A DNA stretch of 15,338 nt, from NCBI GenBank assembly GCA_016935715.1, contig JAFGQJ010000128.1, positions 1 through 15,338 on the forward strand. The letters are read 5' to 3'. Positions 1 to 7,109 of this stretch are shown piece by piece. The DNA comes from Spirochaetales bacterium (lineage in GTDB: Bacteria > Spirochaetota > Spirochaetia > SZUA-6 > DRHE01). The notes beneath the pieces were generated by a model, which was not told where the DNA came from, ran no database searches, and was given only the letters and a program-made list of their open reading frames with translations. Numbering within the stretch: position 1 is the stretch's first letter; each line of letters opens with the position of its first letter. Position numbers and translations under genes: made by a program.

Positions 1-2
1 AC

Positions 3-1124
3 GCCGATTACTATCTGAGCCTGGCGCTGGAGGCGGAAGAGCAGCTGCACGGCTGCGACCAGCTGAGCTGGCTCGATACACTGGAGCTGGAAATCGACAA
101 CCTGCATGCCGCGCTGTCCTGGCTGCTGCAGTCCCGCAGGGTAAAGAAGGCGCTGCAGCTGGCGATTTCCCTCAAATGGTTCTGGTATCGGTACGGTCAT
201 TTCCATCAGGGGCAGCGGTTGCTGGAGCAGACCCTCGAGGCGGCAGCCTCTGAAAGATACACCGTACTCGAGGCGAAAGCTTTGCACGCTCTCGGGTGGA
301 TGTTCTTCATCCAGGGGAGATGGTCACTGGCCTGTGACCGGTATCATCAGAGCCTGCAGCTGTTCCGAGCGGAGGGTGATCGTGCCGGGGAAGGAATGGT
401 GCTGGCGGATCTGGGAGTCGCCGAACGCTGGCTGTGCGATCGGTCCACAGGCGACCGTGACTGCGAGCAGGCAGTCAGGATCGCCCGTGAGGTGGGAGAT
501 CCGTTGCAGATCTCCATCGCGCTGATCTGGGCCTACGCCACCACCGGCGGGAAATTCGAAGGCTTTTCGCCGCAGGCAGAGCTGGAAGAGGCGGTGAGCA
601 TCTCCCGCAGGCTCGGTAATTTATGGGGCGTGTCTCATGGATTGAACGGACTCGGGGATCTGTTCAGAGAGACGGGCAGGTACGAGGAAGCTCGCCCCCG
701 CTACCAGGAAGCGCTGAAGGGTTTCCGCTCACTGAGGGACAGATGGATGGCCGCCTGGAGCCTGGAGGGTCTGGGGACGACGGCATGCCACCTCGGCGAT
801 GTCTGCGACGCCGAGGAGTATTTGAAGGAAAGCATGCAGCTTTTCCACGCTCTGGGAGATCGGGGCAATACCGTTTTCATGCTGAGCAGGATGGGGATGG
901 CGAGACGGACGGCCGGGAATCATCACCAGGCGGCCCGACTGCTGGGCGCTTACCGGTCGCTGCTCGAAGTTTTCGTAGGACATCCCTGTGCCATCAGCTG
1001 CAGCGAGGAGCTGGACACGGCCTTCAGGCAATACCAGCAAATGTACCCCGAACAGTGGTCCGCCGGACAGTCGATGTCTCTCGAGGAGTCCGTGAGTGCT
1101 GCCCTCGGCTGCGCCGACGAATGA
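3..1124 (+). CDS. ATPase/TPR-type transcriptional regulator, C-terminal part (5' end outside window)
   Basis: The reading frame is open from the left edge, so the start and the N-terminal domains are missing. The first visible residues (YYLSLALEAEEQL, then WLDTLELEIDNLHAALSWLL) match the junction that follows the NB-ARC-like ATPase in AfsR/LuxR-type regulators. The remainder is a helical array of TPR-like repeats with recurring G-x-x-x-x-A-x-x-x-Y/L spacing, for example GRYEEARPRYQEAL. It ends with the family's usual tail, here QWSAGQSMSLEESVSAAL. In this family the ATPase and TPR parts sense a signal or partner, and a DNA-binding domain elsewhere in the protein controls transcription. Whether that domain is an N-terminal SARP/BTAD, a winged helix or absent cannot be seen here. 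The target is unknown. A TTG at 219 could be taken as a start, but homology continues upstream of it, so it is not the true start. Confidence 0.82.
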   Translation, partial: ADYYLSLALEAEEQLHGCDQLSWLDTLELEIDNLHAALSWLLQSRRVKKALQLAISLKWFWYRYGHFHQGQRLLEQTLEAAASERYTVLEAKALHALGWMFFIQGRWSLACDRYHQSLQLFRAEGDRAGEGMVLADLGVAERWLCDRSTGDRDCEQAVRIAREVGDPLQISIALIWAYATTGGKFEGFSPQAELEEAVSISRRLGNLWGVSHGLNGLGDLFRETGRYEEARPRYQEALKGFRSLRDRWMAAWSLEGLGTTACHLGDVCDAEEYLKESMQLFHALGDRGNTVFMLSRMGMARRTAGNHHQAARLLGAYRSLLEVFVGHPCAISCSEELDTAFRQYQQMYPEQWSAGQSMSLEESVSAALGCADE

Positions 1125-1154
1125 AAAGGGGAGCGGTTTCCCCCATCAACTTCG

Positions 1155-1184
1155 TTGCCCAGGCCGCTCAGGATCGACTATAAT
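1155..1184 (+). promoter_or_regulatory. Sigma70-type promoter for the PAP2 phosphatase gene
   Basis: A -35-like TTGCCC lies at 1155-1160 and a perfect -10 TATAAT at 1179-1184, with an 18-base spacer. A discriminator of seven bases puts the predicted first transcribed base at about 1192. That is the G of the most plausible GTG start codon of the next gene. The prediction rests on motif and spacing only. Confidence 0.55.
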
Positions 1185-1191
1185 CGGGTCC

Positions 1192-1722
1192 GTGAGCCTG
1201 AGATCATTCAAACGCTTCGACACGACCACGAGCCAGCGGCTGCAGGCGCTGGCTGGCGGGCCTGTCAGCCGGACGGTGCTCGCGATCATCGCCCATTCCG
1301 CCGACTCCACCGTGCTCGTTCCCTGCCTGTTCGCCCTGTGGTGGTGGCAGGAGTTTTCCCGCCAGAGCATCGCCATCCCCCTTGCCGCCGGCTTTGCCCT
1401 TACGGTTGTCCTCACCGCGGCTCTCAAGTTCGGTTTCCGCAGGCGGCGTCCGAAAGGGGATTGGGGGGCTTTTTACAGGAAGACCGATCCCCACTCTTTT
1501 CCCTCCGGCCATGCCTCCCGGACAATCGCCATCGCCCTGATCGTCCTGGCGGAAGGACGGCCGCTGATCGGCGGGGCGCTGCTTCTCTGGACCGTTCTGG
1601 TGGGACTGTCCCGCATCGCTCTGGGCGTGCACTATCTCTACGACGTGCTTGCCGGCTATCTGCTCGGACTGGGGATCGGCGCGGGGATGTGGCTGCTCAT
1701 CTCTCTCGACATCCTCTTCTGA
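1192..1722 (+). CDS. PAP2-superfamily membrane phosphatase
   Basis: This is a small integral membrane phosphatase of the PAP2 (type 2 phosphatidic acid phosphatase) superfamily, 176 residues from the GTG at 1192. All three signature motifs are present in order: K-x6-RP (KFGFRRRRP), PSGH (SFPSGHASR) and SR-x5-H-x3-D (SRIALGVHYLYD). The last two carry the catalytic histidines. Several hydrophobic helices surround them. Members dephosphorylate phosphatidic acid, phosphatidylglycerophosphate or undecaprenyl pyrophosphate on the outer face of the membrane; the substrate here cannot be read from sequence. I chose GTG 1192 because the residues upstream of it look non-membrane and atypical, and because a TATAAT box sits seven bases before it. 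A GTG at 1096 preceded by GAGGAG is the alternative and would overlap the upstream gene by 29 bases. The molybdoenzyme follows after 11 bases and is probably co-transcribed. Confidence 0.88.
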   Translation: MSLRSFKRFDTTTSQRLQALAGGPVSRTVLAIIAHSADSTVLVPCLFALWWWQEFSRQSIAIPLAAGFALTVVLTAALKFGFRRRRPKGDWGAFYRKTDPHSFPSGHASRTIAIALIVLAEGRPLIGGALLLWTVLVGLSRIALGVHYLYDVLAGYLLGLGIGAGMWLLISLDILF

Positions 1723-1733
1723 GGCGGCTACCG

Positions 1734-3836
1734 GTGAAACAGACACAGCGGCTGCCCGTGTCCTGCAACAAAGACTGCGGTGCCGGCTGTCCCCTGGTGG
1801 CCGAAGTGGCGGACGGCAGGCTGCTGCGGATCCGCGACAATCCCCTGCGACCCTCTCACATGAGCGGCTGTGTACGGGGCTACCAGATGGGCCGGGCTGT
1901 GTATCACCCCGAGAGGCTGCGCTCTCCGCTGGTTCGCACCGGCCCCCGCGGCTCGGGACAGTTTCGAGAGGTCGGGTGGGACGAAGCCCTGCGGATCGTG
2001 AGCCGGGGGCTCGAAAGGGTCCGCCAGAGCCCGGGACCGCAGGCTGTTCTGCGGCTGGGCGGCTCGGGATCCTGCCGGGGAGCCGTTCACAACACGGAGC
2101 TGCTGTCGAGGCGATTCCTCGCCGGATTCGGCGGCTTCACCGATACCACGGGAAGCTACAGCTCGGGAGCGGAGAGCTTCGTTGCCCCCTACCTGTTCGG
2201 TCCCGGCCATGTGCGCCGCAGCGGGATCGATCCAGCCACCCTGAGGTTCTCCCGCCTGATTCTGCTCTGGGGCGCCAATGTGGAGGATACCCGCTTCGGC
2301 TGCGAGCTGGCTGCTCGCATCCGCGAGCAGAAACGCAGAGGCGTTCCGGTGATCGTCATCGACCCGCGCCGCAGCCGAACGGCTCGTCGTCTTGCCGACC
2401 GCTGGATCCCCCTGCTTCCGGGAACTGATACGGCGCTCATGGCCTCCGTTCTGCATGTGCTGATCAGCGAGGATCGGATCGACAGGCCGGTCATCCGGCG
2501 AATCAGCGTCGGATTCGATGCCCTGGAGCGCCATATCCTCGGGTTGGACGACGGGCAGGCCAAAACCCCCCTCTGGGCGGAGAAGATCTGCGGGGTTCCT
2601 CCGGAAACGGTGGTCGAGCTGGCCCGTCTGTACGGACGGAGCAGGCCGGCTGCTCTGATCCCGGGATTGTCCATCCAGAGAACGATCGGCGGGGAGGAGG
2701 CCGTCAGGATGGCTGTTGCCCTGCAGACCGCTACCGGCAACGTCGGTGTGCCCGGCGGGTCTTCGGGCACCAATATCTGGAGCCGTCTTCCAGGACCCCG
2801 ATGCCCGCGGATGCCGGTACCCCCGACGCCGCAGCCTGCGGGCGTCCCCGTGTACTGCTGGCCCGATGCGGTCCTCGAAGGCAGGGCGGGAGGATACCCG
2901 ACGGAGATCAGAGCCATCTACAACGTCGGGGGGAACTACGTCTGCACGGGAAGCGACGTGAACAGGAACATCCGCGCCTTCGAAAGAGTGGAACTGGCGG
3001 TCAGTCACGAATACTTCCTGACGCCCACGGCCCGCTGCAGCGACGTGGTGCTGCCTGTAACTACGTTTTTGGAGCGGGAAGACGTCGTTTTTCCGGAAAC
3101 CAATCATCTGCTGTATTCCCACAGGGCGATCGAGCCCGTGGGAAACACCAGGAATGACTACACGATCTTCTGCCAGCTGGCCGACCGGCTGGGCTTCGGG
3201 GAAGAGTTTTCCCGGGGACGCAGCGCCGGGCAATGGCTGGAGCGCTTTCTCCAGGATTCGGAGGTTTCCGATATCGACGAGTTCCGCCGCACCGGCATCT
3301 ACATTGGCGCCGACCAGGAACGCTGCGGCTTGTCCGATTTCGTCTCCGATCCGGACGATCATCCCCTGGACACCCCGTCGGGACGAATCGAGATCGCCTC
3401 CCGGCCCTACGCCGAATTGGGCTTTTCCGAGGTTCCTACCTGGCGCGGATTTCAACCCACACCTGCCTATCCCCTGTACATGATCACCCCCCATGCGCGC
3501 TACCGCGTCAACTCCCAGTACGCCAACGATCCCTGGTTCGCGGAGCGGGAAAGCCAGGAGCTCTGGATGAATCCTCGGGACGCGCTGAACCGGGGGATCG
3601 GTCGGAACAGCCGGGTGGAGGTGGAAAGCCCGCAGGGCAAGATCCGAGTCGAGGTTCGGATAACGGACCGGATCATGCCCGGCGTAGTGAGCCTGCTGGC
3701 CGGGATGTGGCCGCGCATCGGAGCGGATGGCGTCGACACCGCCGGCGCGGCGAACATCCTTACCTCGACGGTCCCGACCGAGCCCAGCCGGAGTTCCAGG
3801 ACGCACTCGGTGGCCGTCCAGGTGCGGGCCGTCTAG
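1734..3836 (+). CDS. Molybdopterin oxidoreductase, DMSO reductase family catalytic subunit
   Basis: The product is a 700-residue molybdenum or tungsten bis-MGD enzyme. The N-terminus binds a [4Fe-4S] cluster through Cys11, Cys15, Cys19 and Cys46 (C-x3-C-x3-C-x26-C). The molybdopterin domain follows, with DPRRSRTA and PGTDTALM as pterin-binding landmarks. The C-terminal dinucleotide-binding domain starts near residue 570 (PLYMITPHARYRVNSQY). The stretch GSYSSGAES near residues 140-148 aligns with the serine Mo ligand of DMSO/biotin sulfoxide reductases, so Ser143 or Ser144 is the likely ligand. There is no twin-arginine signal, so the enzyme is probably cytoplasmic. No ferredoxin-like (DmsB) or membrane-anchor subunit lies nearby, so the electron partner is unknown. 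GTG 1734 was chosen because it follows a GAGG ribosome site, sits 11 bases after the phosphatase stop and places the Fe-S motif at the normal position. The substrate is not known. Confidence 0.9.
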   Translation: MKQTQRLPVSCNKDCGAGCPLVAEVADGRLLRIRDNPLRPSHMSGCVRGYQMGRAVYHPERLRSPLVRTGPRGSGQFREVGWDEALRIVSRGLERVRQSPGPQAVLRLGGSGSCRGAVHNTELLSRRFLAGFGGFTDTTGSYSSGAESFVAPYLFGPGHVRRSGIDPATLRFSRLILLWGANVEDTRFGCELAARIREQKRRGVPVIVIDPRRSRTARRLADRWIPLLPGTDTALMASVLHVLISEDRIDRPVIRRISVGFDALERHILGLDDGQAKTPLWAEKICGVPPETVVELARLYGRSRPAALIPGLSIQRTIGGEEAVRMAVALQTATGNVGVPGGSSGTNIWSRLPGPRCPRMPVPPTPQPAGVPVYCWPDAVLEGRAGGYPTEIRAIYNVGGNYVCTGSDVNRNIRAFERVELAVSHEYFLTPTARCSDVVLPVTTFLEREDVVFPETNHLLYSHRAIEPVGNTRNDYTIFCQLADRLGFGEEFSRGRSAGQWLERFLQDSEVSDIDEFRRTGIYIGADQERCGLSDFVSDPDDHPLDTPSGRIEIASRPYAELGFSEVPTWRGFQPTPAYPLYMITPHARYRVNSQYANDPWFAERESQELWMNPRDALNRGIGRNSRVEVESPQGKIRVEVRITDRIMPGVVSLLAGMWPRIGADGVDTAGAANILTSTVPTEPSRSSRTHSVAVQVRAV

Positions 3837-3887
3837 TTCGGCGAGCTGGGTCTGCGCTGCTTTCGTTTCGCCCCCGGCTCCGGGCGC

Positions 3888-4670
3888 TCAGGTGTGCAGC
3901 CAGCGGGGGATGCGCGCGAGCGCGACTGCGGCGATCACCGCCATCCCCGCCGCCAGCGTGACGATGATGGCCCTGCTCGGCGAGGCATCTACGGCAAGGC
4001 GTTTGATCAGGATCCCGATGAACGCCCAGAGGATCACCAGGGCGTAGAACAGATCGTGGCGGGTGAGCAGCACGGCCAGCGTGATTGCAGTGGCAACGAT
4101 CAAAACCACGACGGTCCAGAATTCCTCGGAAGCTCCGAAACGATCCCATCCGGCGTGCACCAGCACGGCCGTCACATTTGCGATCGTGGCCACGGTGATC
4201 CAGCCCAGGTACACGCTGAAGGGAAGCTGCACCAGGAGCCTCTCGGTCCATGAGGATGCCTGCACCCCGATGCCGAGGCGAAGGTAGATGGCCAGCAGGC
4301 TGGCCAGGAGCACCAGCATCACAGCCAGAGAGGCGGAGACCCGCTGATGGTGCCAGAGAAAGATCCAGCCGATATTGGCTGCTGAAGACAGGATGAACAG
4401 GGGACCGATCCTCTGCAGGAAATCCGCCGAGATCCGGCCGGAGGCGGCCACCTGGTACACGATGAAAGCGGCCAGCAGGAGATAGATGAGCCCCCAGATC
4501 GAGAAGGTCAAGCCGGAGGGGACGAACAGGTTCGGGTACATATCGGAGAGCTCCCCCGTCGTTTTCCCGTTGATCGGCAGGGCGTTGGCCATCGCGTTGA
4601 CCGCGATGGTGGCCAGGAAGGCGAGCAGATTCGAGATCTTCAGGGTCCAGAGTACGCTCGTTTTCAACAT
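3888..4670 (-). CDS. TspO/MBR-family tryptophan-rich membrane protein (long form)
   Basis: The 260-residue hydrophobic protein has about seven to eight membrane segments and roughly ten tryptophans. The signature is PNLFVPSGLTFSIWGLIYLLL near residues 46-66, followed by ANIGWIFLWHHQR; both are typical of the extended TspO/MBR-like proteins annotated as tryptophan-rich sensory protein. Classical TspO has about 160 residues and five helices, so this one has extra helices. TspO proteins bind porphyrins and cholesterol-like ligands, and in some bacteria they affect tetrapyrrole-dependent regulation. The role of the long form is not established. The start has a GGAGGA ribosome site about seven bases upstream and its own promoter. 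The gene is convergent with the molybdoenzyme (51-base gap) and divergent from the cobalamin uptake operon. Confidence 0.8.
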   Translation of the reverse strand: MLKTSVLWTLKISNLLAFLATIAVNAMANALPINGKTTGELSDMYPNLFVPSGLTFSIWGLIYLLLAAFIVYQVAASGRISADFLQRIGPLFILSSAANIGWIFLWHHQRVSASLAVMLVLLASLLAIYLRLGIGVQASSWTERLLVQLPFSVYLGWITVATIANVTAVLVHAGWDRFGASEEFWTVVVLIVATAITLAVLLTRHDLFYALVILWAFIGILIKRLAVDASPSRAIIVTLAAGMAVIAAVALARIPRWLHT

Positions 4671-4707
4671 GATCGGTTCCTCCCCGTGCAGTAGGTGGGT
4701 TCATGCC

Positions 4708-4737
4708 AGTATAGCCCCTCCTTAGCGAAAAGCACAA
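4708..4737 (-). promoter_or_regulatory. Putative promoter of the TspO-family gene
   Basis: On the minus strand a -35-like TTGTGC (4732-4737) and a -10-like TATACT (4708-4713) are separated by 18 bases. This gives a leader of about 30 bases before the start codon, with a GGAGGA ribosome site inside it. The call is by motif only. Confidence 0.4.
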
Positions 4738-4766
4738 CGTCCGCAGCACCCCCGCCCTGCCGGGAT

Positions 4767-4786
4767 GACGTTTCCGCGGCAACGTC
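4767..4786. repeat. Inverted repeat GACGTT-N8-AACGTC
   Basis: Two 6-base arms (4767-4772 and 4781-4786) flank an 8-base centre that contains the self-complementary CCGCGG. The repeat lies between the divergent TspO promoter and the -35 box of the cobalamin operon. It could be an operator or a chance structure. No T-run follows, so it is not an intrinsic terminator. Confidence 0.3.
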
Positions 4787-4799
4787 CTAAGCCGTCAGC

Positions 4800-4829
4800 T
4801 TGACATCCGTAGAGCTGCTCTGTTAGGGT
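4800..4829 (+). promoter_or_regulatory. Promoter upstream of the cobalamin riboswitch
   Basis: A perfect -35 TTGACA occupies 4800-4805. After 18 bases comes TAGGGT (4824-4829), which keeps the three most conserved -10 positions (T, A and final T). Transcription would begin near 4836, just before the riboswitch core, which supports the assignment. Confidence 0.5.
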
Positions 4830-4831
4830 TT

Positions 4832-4975
4832 GTCTTGATCCTTCAGCGGAAGGCGGTGAAAGTCCGCCGCGGACGCGCCACTGTAACCGGGAACGAGCGC
4901 TCTACGGGCAGCCACTGGGTAACCGGGAAGGCTTGAGTGCAGAGGATGATCCGGAAGCCAGGAGACGTTGGGACC
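4832..4975 (+). ncRNA. Cobalamin riboswitch (B12 aptamer)
   Basis: The conserved core of the B12 aptamer is readable. GGCGGTGAAAGTCCGCC (4853-4869) forms the P3 hairpin, and it is followed by GCCACTGTAACCGGG. A second CCACTGGGTAACCGGGAAGGC-like segment ends near 4932. Then come GATGATCCGGAAG and the B12 box AGCCAGGAGACGTTGG at 4956-4971. These landmarks occur in family order and spacing. The aptamer lies in the leader of a BtuF-like/BtuC/BtuD operon, so intracellular cobalamin should shut off expression of the uptake genes. The 5' limit is approximate. Confidence 0.95.
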
Positions 4976-5028
4976 TCGCTTCAAAGATAGCAGGGCTATG
5001 CCTGTACGCGAGCAACTTGCAGGAGGTG
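4973..5028 (+). promoter_or_regulatory. Candidate expression platform with sequestered ribosome site
   Basis: ACCTC (4973-4977), directly after the B12 box, can pair with GAGGT (5023-5027) inside the strong AGGAGGTG ribosome site at 5021-5028. The overlapping CTCGC (4975-4979) can instead pair with GCGAG (5008-5012), leaving the ribosome site free. No stem followed by a T-run is present, so control at translation is more likely than termination. The pairings are short and were found by eye. Confidence 0.4.
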
Positions 5029-5032
5029 TTCC

Positions 5033-6031
5033 ATGAACAGATCGCTTTTGCTCCTGTTGACCGCCTGCATACTCCTCTCTGCACCTGGATTTGCCGCGGG
5101 ACAGCGGGAACAGGGAGGGAGTGCTCTGCGCAGCCCGAACAGCCTGGAAACTGCGGAATCCGACTCCTACCCATTGGAGGTGGAGGATGACACCGGCCAC
5201 ATGGTTCGACTGGAGCGCAGGCCCGTGCGGATCATCTCCCTCACCTCCTTCAGCGATGATGTCCTCGTGGATCTGGTAGATCATCGGCGTTTGATCGGGG
5301 TCACCTCCTTCGCCGCGGATCCGACGATCTCCAACATTGCGGACAGGGTTGCGGATATCCCCCACAAACTGACGTTGAACGTGGAGGTGATCCTTTCACT
5401 GCAGCCGGACCTGGTTTTCGTTGCAGACTGGCACGAGGCCGAGAAAGTGGCTCAGCTGCGGGGTGCGGGGTTTTCCGTATATCAGATCGCCACCGCGCTG
5501 AGCGTTCCTGCGATCCAGGAGAAAATCCAGGCCGTCGCCCGCTTGGTAGATGCCGTGCAGGAGGGACAGGCCGTGATCGATGAGATGGACAGGCGTCTGT
5601 CCCGGATCAGGCGCAGGGTCGCGGCCGTGGCAGAGGATCAGAGGCTGACGGTGATGGACTACGCGACCTGGGGTGCGGCGCAAGGGGCGGGCAGCTCCTG
5701 GGATGAGGTCATCCGGCAGGCGGGACTGATCAACGCGGTAGGCACGTTCACCGCTGATGAGTGGGGACAGGTTCCCCTTTCCAAAGAGAAGATCCTGGAG
5801 CTGGATCCGGATATCCTGATCCTTCCCGGTTGGGTGTACGGGAATCCCGGCGGTGCCGATGCGTTTTTCCGGCAGATCGCAGAGGATCCCGCCCTCCAGG
5901 GCTTGTCGGCGCTCAGGGAGGACCGGGTCTATCAGATGCCCGGAGGGCTGAAGGCGGCGACTTCCCAGTACATCCTCGATGCGGTGGAGTACCTGGCGCG
6001 ACTGGCCTATCCCCGGCTGTTTGCCGAGTGA
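5033..6031 (+). CDS. btuF: ABC transporter periplasmic binding protein, cobalamin type
   Basis: The 332-residue protein belongs to the FepB/BtuF (PF01497) group of periplasmic binding proteins, which capture corrinoids, haem or ferric siderophores for FecCD-type importers. A signal peptide covers about residues 1-22, with probable cleavage after GFA or GFAA. An LTAC at residues 9-12 resembles a lipobox but is followed by more hydrophobic sequence, so lipid attachment is uncertain. Family landmarks are IISLTSFSDDVLVDL near residue 63, the N-x-E-x-I-L-x-L-x-PDLVF segment (LNVEVILSLQPDLVF) and the second-lobe LSKEKILELDPDILIL. The start is fixed by a strong AGGAGGTG five bases upstream. The cobalamin riboswitch in the leader makes a corrinoid the likely ligand; sequence alone would not exclude haem or a siderophore. 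Confidence 0.87.
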   Translation: MNRSLLLLLTACILLSAPGFAAGQREQGGSALRSPNSLETAESDSYPLEVEDDTGHMVRLERRPVRIISLTSFSDDVLVDLVDHRRLIGVTSFAADPTISNIADRVADIPHKLTLNVEVILSLQPDLVFVADWHEAEKVAQLRGAGFSVYQIATALSVPAIQEKIQAVARLVDAVQEGQAVIDEMDRRLSRIRRRVAAVAEDQRLTVMDYATWGAAQGAGSSWDEVIRQAGLINAVGTFTADEWGQVPLSKEKILELDPDILILPGWVYGNPGGADAFFRQIAEDPALQGLSALREDRVYQMPGGLKAATSQYILDAVEYLARLAYPRLFAE

Positions 6032-6068
6032 TCGTGCCCCGACCGGGTGGAGGGTGAAACTACAGACC

Positions 6069-7109
6069 ATGCGACAGCGAAAAACCGCGATCCTGCTGCT
6101 TCTCATCCTGCTGCTGGCGGCACTCATTCTCCTGTCCATCGGAAGCGGTGCGGTGCGGGTTTCGCCGTCCTCCATCCTGAGGCTTTTTCTCAACGGCATC
6201 GGTTTTCGCTCCGTCGAGCCCCCTGCGGAGATGCAGCGCAACATCGTCCTCCACATCCGCCTGCCCCGCGTCCTGGCCGCGATTCTGGTAGGTGCCGCCC
6301 TGGCAATGGGCGGAGTGGCCATGCAGGGGCTGTTTCGGAATCCGATGGCCAGCCCGGATATCCTGGGAGTGTCCACCGGAGCAAGTCTCGGCGCCGTGAT
6401 CGCGGTAAGCACGGGCCTGTTCGCGGTGAATATGTTTTTCCTTCCCCTGCTGGCCATAGCCGGTGCGCTGCTCGCCTCCACCCTGATCTACCTGGTCTCC
6501 AGCTACAAGGGAAAGACCTCTCTGCTGTTCGTCGTGCTGGCCGGACTGGCCATATCATCCCTGTTCAACGGGCTCGTCTCGGCGATCCTGCTGTTTTCCC
6601 GGGAGTATGAAGTCAGCCAGTTCATCTTCTGGACCATGGGCGGACTGGAGGGACGGATGTGGAAGCACGTGCTGCTGCCCCTGCCGATTTTGCTGCCGGG
6701 TATTGCCGTGCTGTACCTGTTCAACCGGGAGCTGAACCTGTTCGCCCTGGGAGAGGAGAGCGCCCATTCTCTTGGTATGCACGTGGAGCGCACCAAGAGG
6801 ATCATACTGGCAATCACGGCTGTAATCACCGGGATGGCCATCTCCATCAGCGGTCCGGTGGGTTTCGTCGGACTTCTCATACCCCACCTGTTCCGCATGC
6901 TGATCGGTCCGGATCACAGGCTGCTGATGCCGGTGTCCGCCGTCGGGGGAGCCCTGTTTCTGCTAGCATCGGATCTGCTGGGAAGGATACTCATCCCTCC
7001 CTTCGAGATCCGGGTGGGTATCATCACGGCCGTGCTGGGAAGCCCCTACTTCCTGTATCTGATCATCCGCTACCAGCGAAAGGGATTGAGGGGTTTCGGT
7101 TATGACTGA
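6069..7109 (+). CDS. btuC: ABC transporter permease, FecCD/BtuC family
   Basis: The 346-residue polytopic membrane protein is of normal length for BtuC/FecCD permeases, which have about ten helices. Diagnostic segments are IRLPRVLAAILVGAALAMGGVAMQGLFRNPMASPDILG in the N-terminal half (positions 6256-6369) and the coupling region VGFVGLLIPHLFRMLIGPDHR near the C-terminus, which contacts the ATPase. Two of these form the translocation path for the substrate handed over by the binding protein. I chose ATG 6069, after a GGAGGGTGA ribosome site at 6049-6057. An in-frame GTG at 6054 lies inside that site and an ATG at 5979 overlaps the upstream gene, so both are less likely. The stop overlaps the ATPase start by eight bases, indicating translational coupling. 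Confidence 0.9.
   Translation: MRQRKTAILLLLILLLAALILLSIGSGAVRVSPSSILRLFLNGIGFRSVEPPAEMQRNIVLHIRLPRVLAAILVGAALAMGGVAMQGLFRNPMASPDILGVSTGASLGAVIAVSTGLFAVNMFFLPLLAIAGALLASTLIYLVSSYKGKTSLLFVVLAGLAISSLFNGLVSAILLFSREYEVSQFIFWTMGGLEGRMWKHVLLPLPILLPGIAVLYLFNRELNLFALGEESAHSLGMHVERTKRIILAITAVITGMAISISGPVGFVGLLIPHLFRMLIGPDHRLLMPVSAVGGALFLLASDLLGRILIPPFEIRVGIITAVLGSPYFLYLIIRYQRKGLRGFGYD

Noticed and set aside
1155..1733. N-terminal extension of the molybdoenzyme frame back to 1155
   Set aside because: This part overlaps the PAP2 phosphatase in another frame and reads as low-complexity Arg/Pro/Ala-rich sequence. The Fe-S motif is placed normally from GTG 1734.
1728..3806. A 692-residue open frame on the minus strand opposite the molybdoenzyme gene
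   Set aside because: Its translation shows no recognisable motif and is rich in Arg, Gly, Pro and Asp, as expected for the antisense of a GC-rich gene. The plus strand encodes a clear enzyme throughout.
3869..3886. Stem CGCCC/GGGCG between the convergent molybdoenzyme and TspO genes as a bidirectional terminator
   Set aside because: The stem is only five pairs with an eight-base loop, and neither strand has a T-run directly after it.
3760..4782. A 340-residue open frame overlapping the TspO-family gene on the same strand
   Set aside because: It is a frame-shifted shadow of the membrane protein gene with low-complexity Arg/Gly/Pro content and no motif; the 3888-4670 frame has clear TspO signatures.
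5033..5068. LTAC lipobox in the cobalamin-type binding protein
   Set aside because: A strongly hydrophobic stretch continues after the cysteine and a better signal peptidase I site lies at GFAA, so lipoprotein status is not claimed.
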